From: an uncultured Bacilli bacterium
Lineage (GTDB): Bacteria > Bacillota_I > Bacilli_A > RF39 > UBA660
Direction: 5' to 3'
DNA: 34,641 bases
NCBI GenBank assembly: GCA_944358535.1
Contig: CALVRH010000013.1
Coordinates: forward strand, 1 to 34,641
Positions 1 through 7,943 of the stretch are shown here, one piece after another. Numbering within the stretch: the stretch's first letter is position 1; each line of letters opens with the position of its first letter. The position numbers and the translations under genes were made by a program. The notes beneath the pieces were generated by a model. It was given only the letters and a program-made list of their open reading frames with translations, ran no database searches and was not told the origin of the DNA.

Positions 1-177
1 ATCACTACTTTTTTTGATTTTTTTAACATAATTATCATGTTTTTTTATCGTGTCTTAATTTTCTATGTTTTGCGAAGAAAAAATTAGATAATTCTTATTT
101 ACAGTTTTTTATATGTTATTTTATCTATTTTTTTTATTTTAATTTATTTACTCTTTTTTACTGAAAAAGAAAATAGT

Positions 178-780
178 TTAATCTATTTTCTCAAAGACAG
201 TGGCTGGGGCACCACATATTGGGCATACAAAATTTTTTGGAAGTGTTTTTCCTTCATAAATATATCCACAGATGGTACATCTATAACCTTTTGTTTTTTG
301 TTCATAGGTTGGAGCTTTTGGCGGAGTGATGCCTTTTTTTATTTTATGATAATAATCATAAGTCATAACTTCTTCATCTGATAATTTTTGTGTATTTATT
401 ACATTTGCAATAAATATGGTATGTGTATCTAAATCTATTTCATTTATTACTTCGCATTCAATTAAAGATGCCATATTTTCTTTAATATAAGGAATATTAT
501 TACTATCTTTTTCTATTTTATAGTTTTTATATTTATTATTTTCTTTACTAGAGGTGAAGCCAAAGGTTTGAATGATGTTCATATCAGTGTTTTTAGTAAG
601 TACTGTAGCATTAAATTTTTTGTTTTCTTTTAACATTTTATTTGTATAATTTTCTTTGTTTATAGCAATTATTATTTTATCATTAGTAACCCTCGTTAAT
701 GTATTTACTATGCAGCCACTATTTTGAGTATTTATAATGTATATGCCATAACTTATTTTTTCTAATCCTTCTTTATTCAT
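178..780 (-). CDS. hrb: Flavin reductase-rubredoxin fusion (high-molecular-weight rubredoxin type)
   Basis: A 200-residue protein in two parts. Residues 1 to about 155 look like the FMN-binding flavin reductase-like split-barrel domain (MNKEGLEKISYGIYI start, mid-domain NATVLTKNTD). Residues 165-200 are a rubredoxin knuckle pair, C168-x2-C171 and C186-x2-C189, which would bind one Fe. Family members shuttle electrons from NAD(P)H oxidoreductases to oxygen- or NO-reducing flavodiiron proteins. It is the last gene after nrdD, the glycyl-radical ORF and nrdG, with only 8 bases between it and nrdG, so it is probably co-transcribed. An electron-supply role for the anaerobic reductase is inference. 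The start ATG has the upstream sequence AAGGAGAAAT. The symbol is by family resemblance only. Confidence 0.85.
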   Translation of the reverse strand: MNKEGLEKISYGIYIINTQNSGCIVNTLTRVTNDKIIIAINKENYTNKMLKENKKFNATVLTKNTDMNIIQTFGFTSSKENNKYKNYKIEKDSNNIPYIKENMASLIECEVINEIDLDTHTIFIANVINTQKLSDEEVMTYDYYHKIKKGITPPKAPTYEQKTKGYRCTICGYIYEGKTLPKNFVCPICGAPATVFEKID

Positions 781-788
781 ATTTCTCC

Positions 789-1340
789 TTATATATAAAC
801 GTGTTTTTTACGCGGAACTTCTATTTTATGATTTCTTTCATGCATATATTTATCAATTAAAATGATTTTTTCTTCTTTAAGGCTTTTTTGAACATCAATT
901 ATTCTTTGATTTCTAGAACCTCTAAAATCAAGATTTAAACTAAATTCATTTAGTTCAAATTTACCATCAACTAAGACATCAATATATTTTAGAAAATTGG
1001 TCATTTCTTTACTTTTAAGAACTTCTTCATAGGTAAAACCGGTATAACACCAGACGTTTAATCCTTTTTCTTTAGCGTGTTTGGCGATTTGTGCACAGGC
1101 TTTTGGTTGAAACATTGGATCGCCACCAGAGAAAGTTATACCTTGCTGGCCTAACAAGGTATCTAATTCTTTGGTTACTTCTTCTACACCCACAGAAAAG
1201 CCGCCTTTAAAATCATGGGTAGTCGGATTTTGGCATCCTTTACAATTATGACTACATCCTTGAGTCCAAATGACGGTTCTTATTCCTGGGCCATCAACTA
1301 TACTATCAGGTTGTAAGTCGCTGGCTAAACGAATTTTCAT
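789..1340 (-). CDS. nrdG: Anaerobic ribonucleotide reductase activase (radical SAM)
   Basis: A 183-residue NrdG. It uses S-adenosylmethionine and a 4Fe-4S cluster to form the glycyl radical on NrdD. The cluster motif C29-x3-C33-x2-C36 lies in GCSHNCKGC, preceded by the DGPGIRTV segment typical of NrdG, and a TFSGGDP segment follows (SAM-binding GGE-like motif). The length is normal. The start ATG overlaps the stop of the preceding 55-codon ORF by one base (TAATG), so translation is probably coupled. Its substrate glycine is not in the large NrdD ORF but in that small ORF. Confidence 0.95.
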   Translation of the reverse strand: MKIRLASDLQPDSIVDGPGIRTVIWTQGCSHNCKGCQNPTTHDFKGGFSVGVEEVTKELDTLLGQQGITFSGGDPMFQPKACAQIAKHAKEKGLNVWCYTGFTYEEVLKSKEMTNFLKYIDVLVDGKFELNEFSLNLDFRGSRNQRIIDVQKSLKEEKIILIDKYMHERNHKIEVPRKKHVYI

Positions 1341-1507
1341 TATTTAGCGGCCTTCATAAGACCAGCAGTACTATGTTTTACGCGATCGTGTTCTTCGGCT
1401 CTTTTGGCATTGTTAAATCTATCTGTAGTTCCTACTAAATATCCTGTAATTCTTCTAATTCTTTCGAATTTAACTCCTTCTCCTACTTTTTTTTCGTCTG
1501 CTTTCAT
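1340..1507 (-). CDS. Separate glycyl-radical domain of class III ribonucleotide reductase
   Basis: A 55-codon ORF between nrdD and nrdG. Residues 14-45 contain RRITGYLVGTTDRF followed by NAKRAEEHDRVKH. This is the C-terminal glycyl-radical loop that in most NrdD proteins (for example RRxCGYLG in E. coli) belongs to the large subunit; the radical glycine would be Gly22. It has its own strong ribosome binding site, AGGAGG, 8 bases before the ATG. It lies in the same frame as nrdD, separated by one TAG (1520-1522) and four codons (Glu-Glu-Ile-Lys), so stop readthrough could also give a joined protein. The ORF is intact and codon use matches its neighbours. The family assignment is from the motif; independent function as a small subunit is inference. 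Confidence 0.85.
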   Translation of the reverse strand: MKADEKKVGEGVKFERIRRITGYLVGTTDRFNNAKRAEEHDRVKHSTAGLMKAAK

Positions 1508-1519
1508 TTTAATTTCCTC

Positions 1520-3817
1520 CTATCTTCCTCCGCAAGTATTTAAACTTGCATTTTTTATTCTTTCCATTGGTACACCTTCGCCTTCTTTTCTTCCACAGCC
1601 TGGGCAGAAGTCACCAATGACACCAGTGTATCCACAAACTGGATCTCTATCTACTGGGTGGTTAATAGCACCATACCCGATACCATTATCATGCATTACT
1701 CTGATGATTTGTTCAAATGCATCAACATTCATGGCAGTATCACCATCTAATTCAACATAGGTAATATGTCCACCGTTGGTAAATGCGTGATAAGGGGCTT
1801 CTAATTGGATTTTCTTTACAGCTGAAATATTGTAATAAACAGGTACATGGAATGAATTGGTGTAGTATTCTTTGTCAGTTACGCCTTTTATTTTTCCATA
1901 TATTGCTTTATCGATATTAGTAAATCTTCCTGATAGACCTTCAGCTGGGGTTGCGATTAATGAAAAGTTCAAGTTATACTCTTTAGTATATTCATCTGTT
2001 TTTTGTCTCATAAATCCGATGATTTTTAGACCTAACTTTTGAGCTTCTTCGCTTTCTCCGTGATGTTTACCAATTAAGGCTTTTAAACATTCAGCTAGAC
2101 CTATAAAACCAATAGTTAAAGTTCCATGTTTTAAAACTTTTCTTAGTCTATCGTTTAGTTTTAATTTTTCACTATCAATCCAAACACCTTGTCCTAGTAA
2201 AAATGGAAAATTATAGATTCTTTTTGAACATTGGATTTCAAATCTTTCTAATAATTGGTCTTTTACTAAGTCCATAAGTTCTTCTAGTTCTTTAAAGAAA
2301 CCATCTAAATCGGTTTCGCCACTAACAATTCCATGTTTAATGCCTAGTCTTGGCAAGTTGATTGATGTGAATGATAAGTTTCCTCTACCTGGTGTAATTG
2401 GATGGTCTGAGGCAACATCAGCTAAAACTCTTGTACGACATCCCATATAACCTACTTCTGTTTCAAAATCATTTGGGTCGTAATATTCTAGATTAAATGG
2501 GGCATCAATAAATGAGAAGTTTGGAAATAGTCTTTTAGCAGATACTTCACAAGCTAATCTAAATAAATCATAGTTTGGATCTTCTTTATTGTAATTGACA
2601 CCTGTTTTTACTTTAAAAATTGAAATTGGGAATATTGGTGTTTCATGATTACCTAAACCAGCGTCAGTAGCTAGTAAATAATTTTTCATGACCATTCTAC
2701 CTTCTGGTGAGGTGTCAGTTCCAAAATTAATTGATGAAAATGGAACTTGAGCTCCAGCTCTTGAATGCATAGTATTTAAATTATGTATAAAGGCTTCCAT
2801 AGCTTGATATGTTTGTCTATCCGTTTTTTCATAGGCTTTTTCGTAAGCTTTTTTAAATAAGCGTTTTACTTGCTTTGACTCTTTAGTAAAAGAATCAAAC
2901 ATGCTTAAGTCAATATTGATAGTTTTAATTTTATCAATCTCTTTAGCTACTCTATCCATATTTATGTAATATTCTAAATCAGTTAAATCTAAGTAATCAT
3001 ATATGGCTTGTTTTAGTTGTTTTTTAAAGGTTGCAAGAACACCTGGAGCCATATAATAATCAAATGCAGGTATTGCTTGACCGCCGTGCTGATCATTTTG
3101 ATTTGCTTGAATGGCTATTGCAGCTAAGGCTGTATAGCTAATTATATCTTTTGGTTCTCTTAAATATCCGTGTCCAGTTGAGAAACCGTTTTTAAATAAT
3201 TTATTCAAATCAATTTGACAACAAGTGGTTGTACCCATTGGTAAAAAGTCCATGTCATGGATATGGATATCACCATTTTCATGAGCTTCAGCAAATTTTG
3301 GTTTCATTAAATAGGCTTTAGCAAATTCTTTTGAAACGGTTGAACCATACTGAAGCATCGTTCCCATGGCTGTATCACCATCGACGTTAGCATTTTCTCT
3401 TTTGTCGTTTACCTCAGAGGCAGATTTTAAGCCTAGGCTTTCTAGTGCTTTTAAAAATTTATGTTGTTTTTTCTCACCAAAGAATACTTGTCTTGAAATG
3501 TTTCTTCTTTCACGGTAATCAGCAAAGGCTTTATAGACATCTGGATAACCTTGTTTTTGAAGTTCAGCCTCAATTAAATCTTGAATGGCTTCTATTTTGA
3601 TTTTTTCTTCATTTTTATAATCTTTTTCAATATGTTTAATAACTGCATTATAGACTTTATTAACGTCTTTTTCGGAATAATGTCTTTCTTCATCTTTTTC
3701 TAAGCTATCAAAAGCTTTTTTTATAGCTAAGGCAATTTTAGTGCCATTCCATGCGACTTTTTTTCCACTTCTTTTAACGACTGTTAAATAGTCTAGTTTT
3801 TCTTCTTCAATTGTCAT
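1520..3817 (-). CDS. nrdD: Anaerobic ribonucleoside-triphosphate reductase, large part lacking the glycyl-radical loop
   Basis: A 765-residue class III reductase catalytic protein that makes dNTPs without oxygen. Residues about 10-105 form an ATP-cone allosteric domain (VVKRSGKKVAWNGTKIA). The barrel follows, with recognisable NrdD segments such as HIHDMDFLPMGTTTCCQ, GGQAIPAFDYYMAPGV, MGCRTRV and GNLSFTSINLPRLG. The C-terminal zinc region has Cys728, Cys738 and Cys741, with Cys762 in the last residues (NTCGGR). The protein then ends at a TAG, before the RRITGYL radical loop expected here; that loop is in the next ORF. The tail KEGEGVPMERI resembles the start of the small ORF, KVGEGVKFERI, suggesting a local duplication at the split. 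The start has AGGAGG upstream. Confidence 0.95.
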   Translation of the reverse strand: MTIEEEKLDYLTVVKRSGKKVAWNGTKIALAIKKAFDSLEKDEERHYSEKDVNKVYNAVIKHIEKDYKNEEKIKIEAIQDLIEAELQKQGYPDVYKAFADYRERRNISRQVFFGEKKQHKFLKALESLGLKSASEVNDKRENANVDGDTAMGTMLQYGSTVSKEFAKAYLMKPKFAEAHENGDIHIHDMDFLPMGTTTCCQIDLNKLFKNGFSTGHGYLREPKDIISYTALAAIAIQANQNDQHGGQAIPAFDYYMAPGVLATFKKQLKQAIYDYLDLTDLEYYINMDRVAKEIDKIKTINIDLSMFDSFTKESKQVKRLFKKAYEKAYEKTDRQTYQAMEAFIHNLNTMHSRAGAQVPFSSINFGTDTSPEGRMVMKNYLLATDAGLGNHETPIFPISIFKVKTGVNYNKEDPNYDLFRLACEVSAKRLFPNFSFIDAPFNLEYYDPNDFETEVGYMGCRTRVLADVASDHPITPGRGNLSFTSINLPRLGIKHGIVSGETDLDGFFKELEELMDLVKDQLLERFEIQCSKRIYNFPFLLGQGVWIDSEKLKLNDRLRKVLKHGTLTIGFIGLAECLKALIGKHHGESEEAQKLGLKIIGFMRQKTDEYTKEYNLNFSLIATPAEGLSGRFTNIDKAIYGKIKGVTDKEYYTNSFHVPVYYNISAVKKIQLEAPYHAFTNGGHITYVELDGDTAMNVDAFEQIIRVMHDNGIGYGAINHPVDRDPVCGYTGVIGDFCPGCGRKEGEGVPMERIKNASLNTCGGR

Positions 3818-3843
3818 ATGTACCTCCTATATTTTCTAACTTG

Positions 3844-3872
3844 ATTATATACCGCTATTAGATGTGAGTCAA
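3844..3872 (-). promoter_or_regulatory. Promoter of the nrdD operon
   Basis: On the minus strand, TTGACT (3867-3872) and TATAAT (3844-3849) are separated by exactly 17 bases and lie 26 bases upstream of the nrdD ATG. This is a close match to a housekeeping sigma-A promoter. I saw no clear NrdR box. Confidence 0.75.
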
Positions 3873-4238
3873 TAGAAAATGTTCGCTTTTTTTAAGTTTT
3901 TTTATTCTAGTTTATTTTACCTTTGTTTTTCAATATTTTTTACTTTTTAAAAAAATGTAAATTTGTTGATTTTATATTTTTTGATTTTTTGAATTTATTA
4001 CTTATTTTGCATTCAATTATGGTTATGTCTTATTTTTTAAGGTTTTTATGAATTTTGATATTTAAAAAGTTGTTTTAACTTTTTTTATTTTTTTGCTTTT
4101 TTGTTTTTTTGGATTTTACGTTTTTGTAATTTTTCCGCATTTTTGTTTTACGTTTTATTTGATAGTCATAAGGTAAAATGTTCGCTTTTTGGTATGTTTA
4201 TAGCAAACACAACATATATTTATTTAAGGGTGGTTTAA
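3873..4238. repeat. AT-rich intergenic region with a 16-base direct repeat
   Basis: No gene is visible between divergent nrdD and the deacetylase. The 16-mer AAAATGTTCGCTTTTT occurs at 3876-3891 and 4175-4190. The first copy starts four bases from the nrdD -35 box, and both are preceded by a GTCA-containing stretch. Near the second copy, TGTTCGC and GCAAACA form an imperfect inverted repeat (about 4179-4207). It could be a shared regulator site; the regulator is unknown. Confidence 0.4.
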
Positions 4239-5456
4239 GTGAAAAAATTGACAATGTTTTTAATGATTATTTTTTTGGTTTGTGGATGTAGCAATAATAA
4301 AAGTACTGAAAGTTATATAAATTCAGAGGATGAGTATGTTGCTATTAACTACCCTATCACAAATATTAATGTTTTAGATGATGCAATAAGTAGTTATGTG
4401 AACAGGATTTATTATAATTTTAAAAACATGAAATCTAGTAATATTCCAGAGTTGAATATTTCTTATACTTATAAAGAAATAAATGAAAATATTATTAATG
4501 TAAGTTTGCAGACCGAAATTATTACAGATAAGACGATTAATAAGATTAAAACTTTTACTTACAATAAGACTAATGATAAGTTTTTAACAATGGAAGATTT
4601 AGTTCAAGATTTAGATGGTCTTGATTATGAAGTTAAAAAAGAATTATTAGAAAAGTACCAAGATGCGGATATGGATTATTTAAGTAATGTTAGTTATGAT
4701 TATTTTACAATTGATGATGAGAATTTAACACTTTATTTTAATCCAGCGGAAATAAAAAGCAAGCACGATGAATTAATATATTTAGATATTCCGTTAGACA
4801 GTTTAAAATTATTAATAGATATAGATAAAACAGAAGATAATGATATTTATTTATCAATTAAAAAAAGAAATGTTTCTTTAGATGATAAGGTGGTAGCTTT
4901 AACTTTTGATGATGGTCCTAGTAAATATACAAATAAAATTTTGGATGTTTTAAAAAAATATGATGCATGTGGAACGTTCTTTTTAATTGGAAACAAGGTT
5001 GATTTTTATGGTGATGTTTTAAAAAGAATGCTTTTGGAAGGTAGTGAGATTGGAAATCATTCATATGATCATAAATTGCTTACAAGGTTATCTAAAGCAG
5101 ATTTTCAAAAGGAGATAAGTAAAACACAAGATGCAATAAAAAAAGTCACAGGATTTACACCAACTTTATTTAGACCTACTTATGGTGGATATACAAATAT
5201 TCTTAAGAGTTATACTGATTTAAAGTTTGTATTATGGGATGTTGATTCAAGAGACTGGCAAGTAAAAACCAAAGATAAGATAATTAAAAACATTTTACCG
5301 AATGTGAAAAGTGGAAGTATTATTTTAATGCACGACAACCATGAATATTCTTTAAATGCCTTAGAAGATGTGCTTAAGAGTTTAAAGAATCAAGGTTACA
5401 AGTTTGTAACTGTTAGCGAACTTTTGGAGCTAAAAAAATTAAGGGAAAGTGAATGA
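4239..5456 (+). CDS. Lipoprotein polysaccharide deacetylase (NodB domain, PdaC-like)
   Basis: A 405-residue lipoprotein. The signal peptide ends in the lipobox LVCGC, making Cys17 the likely lipidated residue. Residues about 25-210 form an N-terminal extracytoplasmic domain resembling the DUF4163/DUF3298 region of PdaC-type enzymes. Residues about 215-400 form a NodB deacetylase domain with all main motifs: TFDDGPS (metal and base aspartates), HSYDHK (zinc histidines), RPTYGGY, and ILMHD near the end. It probably removes acetyl groups from peptidoglycan or another surface glycan outside the membrane. The start is GTG after GGGTGG. It overlaps the next gene by 4 bases (ATGA). Substrate is not determinable here. 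Confidence 0.88.
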   Translation: MKKLTMFLMIIFLVCGCSNNKSTESYINSEDEYVAINYPITNINVLDDAISSYVNRIYYNFKNMKSSNIPELNISYTYKEINENIINVSLQTEIITDKTINKIKTFTYNKTNDKFLTMEDLVQDLDGLDYEVKKELLEKYQDADMDYLSNVSYDYFTIDDENLTLYFNPAEIKSKHDELIYLDIPLDSLKLLIDIDKTEDNDIYLSIKKRNVSLDDKVVALTFDDGPSKYTNKILDVLKKYDACGTFFLIGNKVDFYGDVLKRMLLEGSEIGNHSYDHKLLTRLSKADFQKEISKTQDAIKKVTGFTPTLFRPTYGGYTNILKSYTDLKFVLWDVDSRDWQVKTKDKIIKNILPNVKSGSIILMHDNHEYSLNALEDVLKSLKNQGYKFVTVSELLELKKLRESE

Positions 5457-5836
5457 CTAATTACGATTTAGAAGAAGCGGAGCTTATTACTTTACAGATA
5501 GTTTTATCGGTTGTTTTACTTTTTACGACGATTATATCTATTACTTTATCTTATGACTTTTTGATGAAGTTAGAGAAAAAAGAGCCACTTTATGCTGAAG
5601 AGGAAGCGACTGATATATTAATATTTAATAGATTAGTAATGTTTGTGGTTGCAATAATATTTATTTATATTAATATTAGAGATAAGAGTGTTAAGGAAAA
5701 ATATAATTCCGAGGATGAGTTTGCAGATTTACAAATATTGGCGAGTGTATTTAGTTTTATAGCTGCTTTAATTGTTTTATATGTTGGGATTAAATCTGGA
5801 AGTAATATTACACCTGAAGAGAATCCAACTATATAA
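5453..5836 (+). CDS. Small membrane protein of unknown function
   Basis: A 127-residue protein with three hydrophobic segments: about residues 14-33 (LQIVLSVVLLFTTIISITLS), 61-78 (LVMFVVAIIFIYINI) and 96-115 (FSFIAALIVLYVGIK). The loops are acidic. The ATG overlaps the deacetylase stop by four bases, so the two are translationally coupled and may work together at the membrane. I do not recognise the family. Confidence 0.75.
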   Translation: MTNYDLEEAELITLQIVLSVVLLFTTIISITLSYDFLMKLEKKEPLYAEEEATDILIFNRLVMFVVAIIFIYINIRDKSVKEKYNSEDEFADLQILASVFSFIAALIVLYVGIKSGSNITPEENPTI

Positions 5837-5842
5837 GTATTT

Positions 5843-5866
5843 TTCTCCAAAGATTGCCATTTTTTT
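5843..5866 (+). repeat. Intergenic repeat copy 1 (TTCTCCAAAGATTGCC...)
   Basis: A 24-base sequence, identical to 5974-5997. It begins TTCTCCAAAGATTGCC and ends in a T tract. A third partial copy is at 13960-13974. It lies just after the stop of the small membrane protein. Function unknown. Confidence 0.6.
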
Positions 5867-5973
5867 TAAAAGTGTAAAGTTTTATTTTATTTATGTTTGT
5901 TTAATTACGGTTTTATGTTTTTGTTTATTTTATAATTATGGATATGTTTATTTTTATTTATCTAATTACCACA

Positions 5974-5997
5974 TTCTCCAAAGATTGCCATTTTTTT
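5974..5997 (+). repeat. Intergenic repeat copy 2
   Basis: The same 24 bases as 5843-5866, with 107 AT-rich bases between the copies. A longer left extension, CACATTCTCCAAAGA (5970-5984), is shared with 13960-13974. No ORF lies between copies 1 and 2. Confidence 0.6.
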
Positions 5998-6001
5998 ATA
6001 C

Positions 6002-6025
6002 AAAAAGAAGCATTATTTTGCTTCT
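6002..6025 (-). terminator. Terminator of rny
   Basis: On the minus strand, AGAAGCA pairs with TGCTTCT across a short loop and is followed by a run of T. The hairpin overlaps the rny stop codon. Confidence 0.75.
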
Positions 6026-7566
6026 TCAGTTACTCTAGTTTCTCTTACAACTACTACTTTAATAGTACCTGGATATTGTAAGTTTTCTTCTATTTTATTT
6101 TTGATTTCACGGGCTACTTTATGACTTTCGAGGTCATCAATTTCTTCTGGTTTAACAATAATTCTAAGTTCTCTACCAGCTCCTACTGCGTAGGCTTTTT
6201 CAACGCCTTCAACTTCATTTCCAATTTGCTCTAATTCAGTTAGACGTTTGATATAATTTTCTAACGAATCATTACGAGCGCCTGGACGTGAGGCAGAGAT
6301 TGTATCGGCAATTGCAACAAGGGTACTAATAATACTTGTTGGTTCAGTATCACCGTGATGAGATTCTATGGCATTAATGACTATTTCATTTTCGCCATAT
6401 TTTCGAGCTAAATTAGCTCCTATTTCAACATGGCTACCTTCAACTTCGTGGTCAATTGCTTTACCGATGTCATGTAATAATCCGGCTCTTTTAGCTAATG
6501 TTATATTTTCACCTAATTCACCGGCTAAAAGCCCAGCTAAATTAGCTACTTCGATAGAATGTTTTAGGGCGTTTTGACCATAACTAGTTCTAAATTGTAA
6601 TTTACCAATAGTTTCAACTAGTTCTGGTTCCATTTTAGTAATTCCTAATTCAAATAAAGCATTATTACCAATTTCGATTAAATTAGCTTGCATTTCTTTA
6701 ACAGTTTTATCATAGACTTCTTCAATACGACTCGGATGAATTCGTCCATCTTTTATTAGGGTTTCTAGAGTTAATCTAGCTATTTCTCTACGATAAGGGT
6801 CAAAACTTGATAAAACTAAGGCTTCCGGGGTATCATCTATAATTAAATCAACTCCTGTAACGGCTTCGATGGTTCTAATGTTTCGACCTTCTCTACCGAT
6901 TATTCTTCCTTTCATTTCATCATTTGGTAAGGTGACTACAGTAACAGTTTGTTCACCAGCTATATCAGCAGCATATCTTTGCATGGTAGAAACTAGCATT
7001 TCTTTGGAGCTTTTATCAGCTTGCAATTTAGCTTCGGCTTCACGATCTTTAATATATGATGTTATTTCTAAGTTCATCATATCTTCTACTTTTTTCATGA
7101 TAAGGTCGCGTGCTTCTTTTTTGGTATAACCAGCAATTTTTTCTAGCAATTTTATTTGCTCGTTTTTTGTTTCTTCTAACTCCATTTGCTTTTCTTGAAT
7201 TTCTTTTTGCTTAAGTATCAAACCTTGTTCTTTGTCTTCTAGCATTTGCTCACGGTTTTGGAGGGTTTGGTCTCGGCGATCCATACTCTCTTCGCGCGCT
7301 AAAAGACGGTCTTCGGAGTCTTTGATTTCTTGTTTCTTTTCTTTTGTTTCTTTATCTAATTCAACTTTTAATCTATGATTTTCTTCTTTAGCTTCTAAAA
7401 TACTATCTCTTTTTAATTTATCTGCTTCTTTTTTCGCATTATCAAGCAAACTTTGAACTTTTTTAGAAGCGTTCATTAATTTAATAGAATTTAAAATTAT
7501 CATAAAGATAATACCAACAAAAAGGCCAATTAAGATTAGCAATATGGAGAACACAATATCATTCAT
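6013..7566 (-). CDS. rny: Ribonuclease Y
   Basis: A 517-residue membrane-anchored endoribonuclease that starts mRNA decay in Firmicutes. It has an N-terminal membrane helix (residues about 4-26), a long charged coiled coil (about 35-190), a KH RNA-binding domain ([15 protein letters not shown], about 215-270) and an HD phosphohydrolase domain ([12 protein letters not shown] and IESHHGD). Length and order match the family. The start has GGAGG seven bases upstream. It has its own promoter and terminator, so it is probably a single-gene unit. Confidence 0.97.
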   Translation of the reverse strand: MNDIVFSILLILIGLFVGIIFMIILNSIKLMNASKKVQSLLDNAKKEADKLKRDSILEAKEENHRLKVELDKETKEKKQEIKDSEDRLLAREESMDRRDQTLQNREQMLEDKEQGLILKQKEIQEKQMELEETKNEQIKLLEKIAGYTKKEARDLIMKKVEDMMNLEITSYIKDREAEAKLQADKSSKEMLVSTMQRYAADIAGEQTVTVVTLPNDEMKGRIIGREGRNIRTIEAVTGVDLIIDDTPEALVLSSFDPYRREIARLTLETLIKDGRIHPSRIEEVYDKTVKEMQANLIEIGNNALFELGITKMEPELVETIGKLQFRTSYGQNALKHSIEVANLAGLLAGELGENITLAKRAGLLHDIGKAIDHEVEGSHVEIGANLARKYGENEIVINAIESHHGDTEPTSIISTLVAIADTISASRPGARNDSLENYIKRLTELEQIGNEVEGVEKAYAVGAGRELRIIVKPEEIDDLESHKVAREIKNKIEENLQYPGTIKVVVVRETRVTEEAK

Positions 7567-7602
7567 ATTTAACCTCCATACGGGAACTTTCTCCCTAATT
7601 CT

Positions 7603-7631
7603 ATTGTAAATGGAATATAATCAGAAGTCAA
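7603..7631 (-). promoter_or_regulatory. Promoter of rny
   Basis: On the minus strand, TTGACT (7626-7631) and TACAAT (7603-7608) have a 17-base spacer. They lie about 36 bases upstream of the rny ATG. Confidence 0.7.
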
Positions 7632-7704
7632 GAAAAATTAGTTTTGTGAATATTGAAAAAAAAACTTAATTTTTGTGTTACAACGTATATGGATGTGGGA
7701 TTTC

Positions 7705-7863
7705 TTATAAAAGAACAAAATTTATGTTTAGATAGTTTGCTTTATTCCTTTTATATATTTTTAATCCTTTAAACATTATATTAACTGTGGCATTATAATC
7801 ACGGTTATGCTTTGTATGACATACTGGACATTCTTATTTCCCTAGCTTCAAATCTTTTATCAC
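7705..7863 (-). pseudogene. Relic of a TnpB (IS200/IS605-type) C-terminus
   Basis: Read on the minus strand, this stretch gives VIKDLKLGK, an in-frame TAA, then ECPVCHTKHNRDYNATVNI and about 22 more residues to a normal stop at 7705-7707. CPVC followed by RDYNATVNI is the second half of the TnpB zinc ribbon plus the third RuvC catalytic aspartate motif. The first CxxC pair and the whole upstream nuclease are missing. It is therefore the decayed 3' end of an insertion-sequence accessory gene. I could not place the right end of the element or an omega-RNA. The remaining bases between rny and greA (7632-7704, 7864-7920) show nothing else. Confidence 0.85.
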
Positions 7864-7920
7864 CTTTTATCTTTGATTATAATACATACTATTTATTTTA
7901 CAAAGCAAATTCCTGGTATA

Positions 7921-7943
7921 TTAAAAAGGACATAAATGTCCTT
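7921..7943 (-). terminator. Terminator of greA
   Basis: On the minus strand, AAGGACA, a four-base loop and TGTCCTT are followed by T residues, overlapping the greA stop. Confidence 0.8.

Noticed and set aside
1508-1522. Intron or intein between the NrdD parts
   Set aside because: T4 nrdD has a group I intron, but here only 12 bases separate stop and start and no intein motifs are present.
1404-1760. Plus-strand ORF of 118 codons opposite nrdD
   Set aside because: It is antisense to the small ORF and the nrdD 3' end, which have clear motifs. Its Pro/Ser/Leu-rich composition is typical of a shadow frame.
3876-3891. LexA box near nrdD
   Set aside because: ATGTTCG matches only one half of the Bacillus CGAAC-N4-GTTCG site; the other half is absent.
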